A DNA stretch of 7,464 nt, taken from the NCBI GenBank assembly GCA_044374295.1, contig JBILOU010000080.1, forward strand, positions 1 through 7,464, read 5' to 3'. The notes under the pieces were generated by a model. That model was not told the DNA's origin, ran no database searches, and saw only the letters and a list, made by a program, of their open reading frames with translations. Origin of the DNA: CAIZGX01 sp044374295 (GTDB lineage: Bacteria; Bacteroidota; Bacteroidia; Flavobacteriales_D; Sanyastnellaceae). Position numbers and translations under genes: made by a program. Each line of letters opens with the position of its first letter. The first letter of the stretch is position 1. Below are positions 1 through 6,615 of the stretch, in pieces.

Positions 1-33
1 TATAATTTCAAATGCATCCACAAGCCTTATTGT

Positions 34-1662
34 TTAGGCATTCCAAGGGTACGTGTAATGTGCTGGTGTTACAAAAGTTTCTTTAATGGTGCGCGGAGAA
101 ACCCAACGCAACAAGTTCAAGTAAGATCCAGCTTTGTCGTTGGTTCCACTTCCACGAGCTCCACCAAACGGTTGCTGTCCTACAACCGCTCCAGTTGGTT
201 TGTCGTTGATATAGAAGTTACCTGCTGCGTTTTCCAATACGCGCAATGCCTGATCAATAGCATAACGATCCTTCGAGATAACAGCCCCTGTTAATGCGTA
301 GTCGCTGGTCTCATTCACCAAGTGCAACGTGTCTGCCCACAACTCATCTTCATACACATAAAGCGTTACAACTGGACCAAAGATTTCTTCTTCCATGGTT
401 CTGAATTTCGGATTGGTGGTCACAACAACTGTTGGATCAACAAAGAATCCTACAGAGTCGTCGTATGTTCCACCTGCAATAATTTCAGCATCGCTTTGCG
501 TCTTGATGTATTCTATGTATCCTTTGATTTTATCGAAAGATCTGCGATCAATAACGGCATTCACGAAGTTGGTGAAGTCTTCAGGACTTCCAACGGTGAT
601 CGCCTTCAAGTCGCTAATCAATTTCTCTTTCACTGTTGGCCACATTGAGCGAGGGATGTAGCTTCGGCTTGCGGCAGAACACTTCTGTCCTTGGAACTCG
701 AAAGCGCCACGTACGATAGCTGTGGCAACTTCTTCTGCATTCGCAGACGGATGAGCCACAATGAAGTCTTTTCCACCCGTTTCTCCAACAATGCGCGGAT
801 AAGTTCTGTATTTGTCTAGATTGCTTCCAATCTCTTTCCACAAGTGCTTGAATACAGCAGTAGATCCAGTAAAGTGAAGTCCTGCGAAATCTCTGTGAGA
901 GAACACAACGTCTCCAGCAACAGGTCCGTCAACGGTAATCATATTAATTACGCCGTCTGGTAATCCAGCGTCGCGGAACAATTCCATAATCACGTGTGCG
1001 CTGTACACTTGCGTATCAGCAGGTTTCCATACACACACATTTCCCATCATGGCTGCACTTGCTGGTAAGTTTCCAGCAATAGCGGTGAAGTTGAATGGAG
1101 TAATCGCGAATACGAATCCTTCAAGCGGACGGTATTCCAAACGGTTCCACATGCCTGGTTGTGATCCTGGTTGCTCGTTGTAAATCTGTTGCATATACAA
1201 CACATTGAAACGAAGGAAATCGATGAACTCACATGCCGCATCAATTTCAGCTTGATGCGCATTTTTACCTTGTCCCAACATGGTTGCAGCATTCATGCGG
1301 TCTCTATATGGACCAGCAAGTAAATCGGCTGCACGTAGGAAAATCGCAGCGCGATGTTCCCAAGGCAATTGACTCCAACGTTCGCGTGCAGCTAGAGCTG
1401 TATCAATGGCCTCAATAACGTGGTCTTTTGTACCGCGATTCAAGTAGCCCAATACTTTCGCATGTTCTTGCGGAGAAGTAAGTGCTAATTTTTCTTCAGT
1501 TCTTACCAACGAAGAACCTATGTACATGGGAACATCGATGGGTTCTTGATTGTACATTTTTTTGTACATGGCTGAAAGCGATGCACGCTCTACACTTCCA
1601 GGTGCATAACCTTTTACGGGTTCGTTAACAGGAAGTGGTACTTGAAATACTCCTTTCGACAT
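34..1662 (-). CDS. pruA: 1-pyrroline-5-carboxylate dehydrogenase (L-glutamate gamma-semialdehyde dehydrogenase)
   Basis: This is an NAD-dependent aldehyde dehydrogenase of the ALDH4 type. It oxidises glutamate 5-semialdehyde (from pyrroline-5-carboxylate) to glutamate, the last step of proline degradation, in the cytosol. The 542 residues match a stand-alone P5C dehydrogenase, with no fused proline dehydrogenase domain. Visible family landmarks are PFNF (Asn191, oxyanion site), WKPA (Lys213, cofactor), FTGS at 264-267, GETGGK with general base Glu294, FQGQKCSA with nucleophile Cys328, EEIFGP (Glu426 and Phe428), and the P5CDH-type SGTNDKAG at 505-512. All catalytic residues are present. There is no signal peptide. 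The ATG lies 3 bases after the stop codon of the upstream M49 peptidase gene, so the two are probably cotranscribed and perhaps translationally coupled. The sequence before the start (AAAAATAAGAT) has no Shine-Dalgarno motif. The stop is TAA at 34-36. The assignment is very secure. Confidence 0.96.
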   Translation of the reverse strand: MSKGVFQVPLPVNEPVKGYAPGSVERASLSAMYKKMYNQEPIDVPMYIGSSLVRTEEKLALTSPQEHAKVLGYLNRGTKDHVIEAIDTALAARERWSQLPWEHRAAIFLRAADLLAGPYRDRMNAATMLGQGKNAHQAEIDAACEFIDFLRFNVLYMQQIYNEQPGSQPGMWNRLEYRPLEGFVFAITPFNFTAIAGNLPASAAMMGNVCVWKPADTQVYSAHVIMELFRDAGLPDGVINMITVDGPVAGDVVFSHRDFAGLHFTGSTAVFKHLWKEIGSNLDKYRTYPRIVGETGGKDFIVAHPSANAEEVATAIVRGAFEFQGQKCSAASRSYIPRSMWPTVKEKLISDLKAITVGSPEDFTNFVNAVIDRRSFDKIKGYIEYIKTQSDAEIIAGGTYDDSVGFFVDPTVVVTTNPKFRTMEEEIFGPVVTLYVYEDELWADTLHLVNETSDYALTGAVISKDRYAIDQALRVLENAAGNFYINDKPTGAVVGQQPFGGARGSGTNDKAGSYLNLLRWVSPRTIKETFVTPAHYTYPWNA

Positions 1663-1665
1663 ATC

Positions 1666-3699
1666 TTATTTTTTTGGTGCAAGGAAACCGTAGTTCTTGC
1701 TATAGTTTAACATTTGTTCTGCGAAGGTCTTGGTGTAACTCACGGTTACGTCAATCATTTTTCCGTTTGAATCCAACACTGGTGTAAGAATCGGATTTAC
1801 GAATCCGTTGTACGGTGGAATGTTCAATTTCTCTGATCTAGCAAGCACTTCAGCATGCAAGGTTGGATCAACTTTCTTTCCGTATCCGTCTGCCAAAGCT
1901 CTAGCAGCGTTGTAATCTCCTTGAGAAGTGATGCGTTGAACTTCGCGCAACAATTCACCTACAAGATCTCGCATCTTGTCGTAATTGTTGATGTTAAAAT
2001 ATGTTTTGCCATGGCGAACTTCTCTCGAAATAACATTTGCAGATGCCCCTTTTTCAATGATCCAATTGCTAATCCAAGCGCGATTACGCATGTGCGCTTC
2101 AGCAATGTCTTCGCCCATTTTCAATCTTCTCATTTGAACCAACATCGCGTTACGAATGTATCCGTCGTATTCCGCTTTGCCCACTTCCAAACTTTCCATC
2201 AATCCCATTTCAACCAACTTTGGATCCATTACATAATAAAGGGCAACCAAGTCAGCTCTTCCTTCTTCAATGGTTGAAGCGAACTCTTTCAATGTTTGAG
2301 AACTAGCAGATACGTTCGGCTCCAATTGTCCGCTTGCGTGTCCAATAACCTCGTGCATTGCAGTGTGCATTTTTCCTGCCGTTGCTCCGTGCTTTTCTGC
2401 GCGAGCAATTTCTTCTTCGTCGTTCGCGAATTCCTTCAACATTCCAGAACCACCTGCGTTGTTTGCAGCGTCTTCAATATTTCCTAGGCTCACACTCTTC
2501 GATCCATGCATGGCGCGAATCCATTGTGCATTCGGAAGGTTCACTCCAATTGGAGTAGATGGATTCGCATCGCCAGATTCTCCAGCAACGTTCACCACTT
2601 TGTAAGTAATTCCTTTTACTTCTTTCTTCTTGTGTTCAGGAAGAATAGGGGAGTTGTCTTCGAACCACTGTGCGTTTTGCATCATTACTTTCATGCGATC
2701 ACTCGCTTCGAAGTCGTTGATCTCAACAATGCTTTCGTACGAACCACGCTTTCCAAGCGGATCGTTATACACTTCCACAAAACCGTGAATGAAATCAATG
2801 TCACCTTCAGTTGCCTTCACCCATTGAATGTTGAAGTCGTCCCAAGTGCGCAAATCTCCAGTTGTGTAAAATTCAATCAACTTGCGAAGTGCAACCGCTT
2901 GCTTATCGCTTTCAGCAACCTTTTCCGCTTTGTTCAACCAGAATACCACTTGCTCCAAAGCCGCGCTGTATTTGCCTCCTACGCGATATACATCTTCCAC
3001 AATAACGCCGTTTTCTTTGCGAAGATTGGCGTTAATGCCGTAAGACAAAGGCGCGCGATCGCCCGCAACTTCCTTCGACGCATAAAAATCAAAGGCTTCT
3101 TTTGTAGTAACGCCCTCGTAGAAGTTAACTGCAGAATTTTCTACCAATCCTTTTGAAGCGTCGCTCTCCACTTTCATGTTAGCAACATTCGGATTGAAGA
3201 TGACTTCAAGAATCTCTTCTGAAACCTGCGTATTCGTAGCGCCGCAAAGCGTAACGAAATATTCCTTGCTGAATTTCGGCGTGTGCTTAATGTTGCTGTA
3301 GTGGTGATGAATACCGTTGCTCATCCACAACTGCTTCAAATAGGTTTCAAGGTTCAACCACTCTTCAGTTGTTTTATCGCCTGAATAAGAAGTATAAATT
3401 TTTTCGAAGATGCTACGAACTTCCAAATTGTATTTGCAGTTCTGATCCCACATAATGTCTCGTCCTGCAAGGCCTGCCTGCGTTAAGTAATAAACGAATT
3501 CTTTTTGTTTCGTAGTTAACTTATCGAATCCGTCAAGTTTGTAACGAAGAATTCGAATGTCGGCAAAGCGATCTACTTCGTACTCGAACGGACCGTTTTC
3601 GGTTTCCGATTTAGGAAGTTGAGCTACCTGATCTTTGAATTGGAAATAGCACCAAGCAGTAAGGCCAAGCGCAATAAAGGCGATAAATATTTTTTTCAT
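1666..3699 (-). CDS. Dipeptidyl peptidase III-type zinc metallopeptidase (family M49)
   Basis: M49 enzymes are zinc aminopeptidases that release dipeptides from the N-terminus of short peptides. The family hallmark HEVIGH (HEXXGH) lies at 449-454, giving zinc ligands His449 and His454 and catalytic Glu450. The second motif, EEGRAD at 478-483, supplies the third ligand (Glu479 by family analogy). His536 in EAHMRNR matches the conserved transition-state histidine of DPP III. The length of 677 residues and the short spacing between the two motifs fit the Bacteroides-type enzymes rather than the longer eukaryotic ones. Residues 1-20 form a basic-hydrophobic export or anchor segment. It ends in LTAWC, which resembles a lipobox but has Trp at -1, so lipoprotein status is doubtful. 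From memory, relatives in this phylum are sometimes labelled dihydrofolate reductase; nothing here supports that label. It is the first gene of a tight pair with pruA and is transcribed divergently from the helicase. There is no Shine-Dalgarno before the ATG. Confidence 0.93.
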   Translation of the reverse strand: MKKIFIAFIALGLTAWCYFQFKDQVAQLPKSETENGPFEYEVDRFADIRILRYKLDGFDKLTTKQKEFVYYLTQAGLAGRDIMWDQNCKYNLEVRSIFEKIYTSYSGDKTTEEWLNLETYLKQLWMSNGIHHHYSNIKHTPKFSKEYFVTLCGATNTQVSEEILEVIFNPNVANMKVESDASKGLVENSAVNFYEGVTTKEAFDFYASKEVAGDRAPLSYGINANLRKENGVIVEDVYRVGGKYSAALEQVVFWLNKAEKVAESDKQAVALRKLIEFYTTGDLRTWDDFNIQWVKATEGDIDFIHGFVEVYNDPLGKRGSYESIVEINDFEASDRMKVMMQNAQWFEDNSPILPEHKKKEVKGITYKVVNVAGESGDANPSTPIGVNLPNAQWIRAMHGSKSVSLGNIEDAANNAGGSGMLKEFANDEEEIARAEKHGATAGKMHTAMHEVIGHASGQLEPNVSASSQTLKEFASTIEEGRADLVALYYVMDPKLVEMGLMESLEVGKAEYDGYIRNAMLVQMRRLKMGEDIAEAHMRNRAWISNWIIEKGASANVISREVRHGKTYFNINNYDKMRDLVGELLREVQRITSQGDYNAARALADGYGKKVDPTLHAEVLARSEKLNIPPYNGFVNPILTPVLDSNGKMIDVTVSYTKTFAEQMLNYSKNYGFLAPKK

Positions 3700-3710
3700 T
3701 GAAAATGATT

Positions 3711-3741
3711 TTCGGACACGAAGATAAGAAGGTTACCTTTG
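3711..3741 (+). promoter_or_regulatory. Putative Bacteroidota-type promoter of the helicase gene
   Basis: TACCTTTG at 3734-3741 matches the TAnnTTTG -7 box of the Bacteroidota primary sigma factor exactly. TTCG at 3711-3714 is a three-of-four match to the -33 TTTG box, with a 19-base spacer, inside the known 19-21 range. Only four bases separate the -7 box from the ATG at 3746, so the transcript would start at or within a few bases of the start codon. The box itself is seen in the sequence; its use as a promoter is inference. Confidence 0.5.
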
Positions 3742-3745
3742 TCGA

Positions 3746-5038
3746 ATGACGTTCGAAGAACTAAAGTTAACGAGACAGTTTTTAGATGCTGTTAAAGAGT
3801 TGGGGTATGAGTCTCCTTCCGAGATTCAAGAGAAAGTTATTCCTCGAGTTTTGGGCGGACAAGACGTCATAGGAATTGCGCAAACCGGTACTGGAAAAAC
3901 AGCGGCTTATGTGCTACCGTTGTTGCAATTGTTGAAGTATCCGCAAGGCGATGAGCCACGCGCGCTTATCCTTGTTCCAACCAAAGAATTGGTGGTTCAG
4001 GTGGAAGAACAAATTCAAAGTCTTTGCAAATACACGGAGCTTCGCTATGTGGCCTTATACGGCGGCGTTGGTCCGAAGACACAAATTGAAGCGATTAAGA
4101 AAGGAGTTGATATTATTGTTGCGACGCCTGGAAGATTTCTAGAGATCTACGCGAAACGTGTAATTATTCCGAAGAAAATAAAGCACGTGGTGCTCGATGA
4201 ATGTGACCGCATGATGGACATGGGATTCTGGCCACAGCTGCGCGAAATACAAGAAAAGCTTCCGCAGAAAAAACAACAGTTGTTGTTCTCTGCAACTTTT
4301 CCTGAACGTGTAGAACGCATTGCAGACAACTTCCTATTGTTCCCTTCACGTGTTGAAGTAACGCCTCAGGCGACCCCAGCTACTACTGTGGAACAGAGGG
4401 TCTACATGGTTCCAAACTTCAAGACGAAATTGAACTTGCTCATGCACCTGTTGGAAGGAGATGAGATGAAGCGTGTGATGGTCTTCGTTCGCACGAAAGC
4501 CGATGCCACGAGCATGGGGAAATTCATGGAGCGAAGCAATGTGGGCGAGATTAGATTCCTTCACAGCAACATTGGACAGAACTCGCGCATGAACGCGATT
4601 AAAGATTTCAAAGACGGAAACGTTCGCATTCTCGTTAGTACCGACGTTACCGCTCGAGGCATAGACGTGTTCGAAGTTTCTCACGTAGTAAATTTTCAAG
4701 TACCCGGACATTACGAAGACTATGTTCACCGCATCGGAAGAACAGGTCGCGCATTCAAAACAGGCGTTGCCATTAGTTTCGTAGACCAGTCTGAAGAATA
4801 TCACTTGACCAACATTCAGAAAATTATTCGTCAAACCATTCCGGTTTTCGAAATCCCCGAAGTCGTTCAAATTGAAAAGACCGAGCCTGAAGAAAAACAA
4901 GAGCAAGCCCGCGAAATCGATCGTCAGAAACGATTAGACGATCCTGATTTCAAAGGCGCATTTCACGAAAAGAAATCGCTTCAAGCGAAGATGAAGTTCA
5001 AACAAGAACGCGATAAGAAACAAAGAAGGAGCCGTTAA
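3746..5038 (+). CDS. DEAD-box-family ATP-dependent RNA helicase (RhlE-like), with a DECD motif II
   Basis: This is a superfamily 2 RNA helicase that unwinds short RNA duplexes using ATP, probably in ribosome assembly or mRNA turnover in the cytosol. The motifs run in order: Q-motif (Phe3, then GYESPSEIQ with Gln28), motif I AQTGTGKT at 45-52, Ia PTKEL at 78-82, GG at 106-107, Ib TPGR at 127-130, motif II DECD at 151-154, III SAT at 182-184, IV around VMVFVRTK at 244-251, V STDVTARGID at 298-307, and VI HRIGRTGR at 328-335. Motif II has Cys where most bacterial members have Ala. After about residue 373 comes a charged Lys/Arg/Glu/Gln-rich tail of about 58 residues, likely an RNA-binding extension. 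The start is fixed by the Q-motif Phe3, and no other in-frame Met occurs before about residue 156. There is no Shine-Dalgarno. RhlE-like is my best subfamily guess; the exact subfamily is uncertain. Confidence 0.95.
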   Translation: MTFEELKLTRQFLDAVKELGYESPSEIQEKVIPRVLGGQDVIGIAQTGTGKTAAYVLPLLQLLKYPQGDEPRALILVPTKELVVQVEEQIQSLCKYTELRYVALYGGVGPKTQIEAIKKGVDIIVATPGRFLEIYAKRVIIPKKIKHVVLDECDRMMDMGFWPQLREIQEKLPQKKQQLLFSATFPERVERIADNFLLFPSRVEVTPQATPATTVEQRVYMVPNFKTKLNLLMHLLEGDEMKRVMVFVRTKADATSMGKFMERSNVGEIRFLHSNIGQNSRMNAIKDFKDGNVRILVSTDVTARGIDVFEVSHVVNFQVPGHYEDYVHRIGRTGRAFKTGVAISFVDQSEEYHLTNIQKIIRQTIPVFEIPEVVQIEKTEPEEKQEQAREIDRQKRLDDPDFKGAFHEKKSLQAKMKFKQERDKKQRRSR

Positions 5039-5046
5039 GGCTCCTT
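5026..5046. terminator. Bidirectional hairpin terminator between convergent genes
   Basis: AAGGAGCC (5026-5033) pairs perfectly with GGCTCCTT (5039-5046) around a five-base loop, GTTAA, which contains the helicase TAA stop codon. T-rich sequence follows on both strands: TCTTATTT on plus, and CTTTGTTTCTTATC on minus. It therefore can serve the helicase gene (plus) and, acting inside the helicase 3' end, the EEP-MbnP gene (minus), whose stop codon begins three bases beyond the stem. The U-tracts are interrupted, so termination strength is uncertain. Confidence 0.7.
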
Positions 5047-5048
5047 TC

Positions 5049-6548
5049 TTATTTAGATATCGCTGAAAAGGAAGCACACAAGGCGCGCATGTATTCTTGA
5101 ACATGATTGTTCGGACTCATGAGTGAATACTCTTTGTTTGCGTGAACAAGCTCCATGAAAGAATCCAGCTTTAAATGAATAGACACCTCTTGCGACCTTC
5201 TATTAGGTGGTAGAACAGGTCCGCCAGTGACCATTCGAAAAATTGGTATGTCATCAGTGATTGAACTCATATAAGCATTGGAGAAGCCTCCGAGGTGAAG
5301 GTTTAATGCAGTGCCGTCTTTTTCTTTTCCTTCCAACTTAAACTGAATGTATCCGCTTTGCCAGCTCCAATACATGCCGTTTGAAGGGTCCAACGCGCAG
5401 CAATGAACGCCTGCAGCGTTGGTAGCAGAATCGACGCCGAGGGTAATTCGAATATAGCTGGCTTTAATGCTGTTGATTGGAATTGAAAAATTCAAGGAAC
5501 TTCGATTTGAATAATCGAGCAGACGGTAGGCAACGGAATCCTTGCCAATGACTTGTCTATTGATATCTAATATTTCAATATGCCCAACATAGCACTTCAA
5601 TGTTTCAATATGAAGAAGAGAGTCTACATATTCAAGCGGTGTGCTTTTTAGATTGAATTGAAACCTTCCTTCTAATTTTGAATTCATCTTCTCAAATTCA
5701 ACAACGATAGGGAAGTGGTCAGAGAGGAGCGGTTCGGTAACATCGGTATTTCCAACTTTGTAAGAATGAAAACCGAAGTTCTTCAATTTGTAGAAAACGT
5801 AGTCTATGCGCGGAGCCTTTGGATTAGCAGCGCGTTCGAAATTGTTGAACGTTCCAACTTTCGAGGAAGCGCCTATTCCAGCATCAGAGAATTCTGCACG
5901 AAGTTTTTTCAATGCAGGATCTTCCGGTGTGCAATTGAAATCGCCCATGAGTATTTTGTTTTGAATGGAAGAGTAGTTGTTCATCTCATTCAAAATGAGT
6001 TTTGTGCTTTCTTGTCGAGCCACAACACCCACATGATCCCAATGGGAATTAACCACAAGTAAAGTGTCTTTGTTGCTCTTATCAAATAGCAAGGCGAAAG
6101 TTGCAATTCGCTCGCATGCGGCATCCCAACCTTTGCTCGGCTTTGTTGGAGTAGGAGAGAGCCAGATTGTTTTCGAAGAAATAAGATTGAAACGGTCTTT
6201 TCGAAAGAAAATAGGAGCGAATTCTCCTTTAGTCAACCCGTCCTCTCTTCCCACACCTATTCGATTGTAAACGTTGTTCCGATTTGTGTAATTGTAAAAA
6301 AACTTTTCAAGTTCAAGTACTTCATTGTGCAAGACTTCCTGAAACCCACAGATGTCGGGTTGTTCATTTACAAGAAAATTTCTCACACGTTCGCTTCTGT
6401 TCGGCCAACTGTTTTCGCCATCATTCGGATTGTTGTAACGAATGTTGAAGGAAAGGATTTTCAGCTTTCCATACTGACCGAACGAGCATTCGGGCGACCA
6501 GATAAAAAGTAAGCAAGCAAACGCAAGCCGAAAGGAATAGTTTTTCAT
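5049..6548 (-). CDS. Exported endonuclease/exonuclease/phosphatase-domain protein with C-terminal MbnP-like copper-binding domain
   Basis: Residues 1-24 look like a signal peptide (basic start, hydrophobic 8-17, likely cleavage at SFG|Q), so the protein should act in the periplasm or outside the cell. Residues 28-286 form a complete EEP (DNase I/exonuclease III-like) domain. It has FNIR with Asn35, QE with Glu71, NSHWDH with His169 and Asp171, GDFN with Asp203 and Asn205, RIDYVF with Asp249, and SDH with Asp277 and His278. All expected metal and catalytic positions are present, so a divalent-metal phosphodiesterase or phosphatase is likely. The substrate could be nucleic acid, phospholipid or sugar phosphate and cannot be told from sequence. 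Residues about 291-495 resemble the MbnP family: LGVDSATNAAG at 370-380, ALDPSNGMYWSWQSGY at 385-400, IQFKLEG at 401-407, and LHLGGF at 417-422. MbnP proteins bind copper. The fusion is the notable feature. There is no frameshift at the junction; one continuous frame covers both domains. Confidence 0.88.
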   Translation of the reverse strand: MKNYSFRLAFACLLFIWSPECSFGQYGKLKILSFNIRYNNPNDGENSWPNRSERVRNFLVNEQPDICGFQEVLHNEVLELEKFFYNYTNRNNVYNRIGVGREDGLTKGEFAPIFFRKDRFNLISSKTIWLSPTPTKPSKGWDAACERIATFALLFDKSNKDTLLVVNSHWDHVGVVARQESTKLILNEMNNYSSIQNKILMGDFNCTPEDPALKKLRAEFSDAGIGASSKVGTFNNFERAANPKAPRIDYVFYKLKNFGFHSYKVGNTDVTEPLLSDHFPIVVEFEKMNSKLEGRFQFNLKSTPLEYVDSLLHIETLKCYVGHIEILDINRQVIGKDSVAYRLLDYSNRSSLNFSIPINSIKASYIRITLGVDSATNAAGVHCCALDPSNGMYWSWQSGYIQFKLEGKEKDGTALNLHLGGFSNAYMSSITDDIPIFRMVTGGPVLPPNRRSQEVSIHLKLDSFMELVHANKEYSLMSPNNHVQEYMRALCASFSAISK

Positions 6549-6563
6549 TCTGAAGTTAAAGTT

Positions 6564-6591
6564 AAAAAAAAAACCTCCCGAGGGAGGTTTT
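6564..6591 (-). terminator. Rho-independent terminator of rpsA
   Basis: Read on the minus strand, AAAACCTCC and GGAGGTTTT form a nine-pair stem around a CTCG tetraloop. The 3' side continues as a run of ten T (6564-6573 on the complement), four of which pair in the stem. It begins about 25 bases after the rpsA stop codon and ends 15 bases before the start of the EEP-MbnP gene. It should stop most rpsA transcription from entering that gene. This is a textbook intrinsic terminator for the minus direction; no comparable long T-run follows on the plus side. Confidence 0.9.
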
Positions 6592-6615
6592 AATTTATAA
6601 GAGGGGGAAGAGAGA

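Noticed and set aside
1..33. Possible terminator or next gene after pruA
   Set aside because: No stem with a T-run and no recognisable coding segment can be seen in so short a stretch.
2506..3156. 216-residue open frame on the plus strand
   Set aside because: It lies wholly inside the M49 peptidase on the opposite strand, shows no recognisable domain and has a shadow-like composition rich in Phe, Asn, Val and His.
4346..4906. 186-residue open frame on the minus strand
   Set aside because: It is antisense to conserved helicase motifs IV to VI, has no recognisable domain, and is explained as a codon-usage shadow.
5715..6062. 115-residue open frame on the plus strand
   Set aside because: It is antisense to the EEP catalytic domain, with no start context or family resemblance.
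6557..6564. TAACTTTA on the minus strand as a -7 promoter box for the EEP-MbnP gene
   Set aside because: It matches TAnnTTTG with one mismatch at the important final G, has no -33 TTTG at 19-21 bases, and falls in the low-complexity T-run region of the rpsA terminator. It cannot be told from chance.
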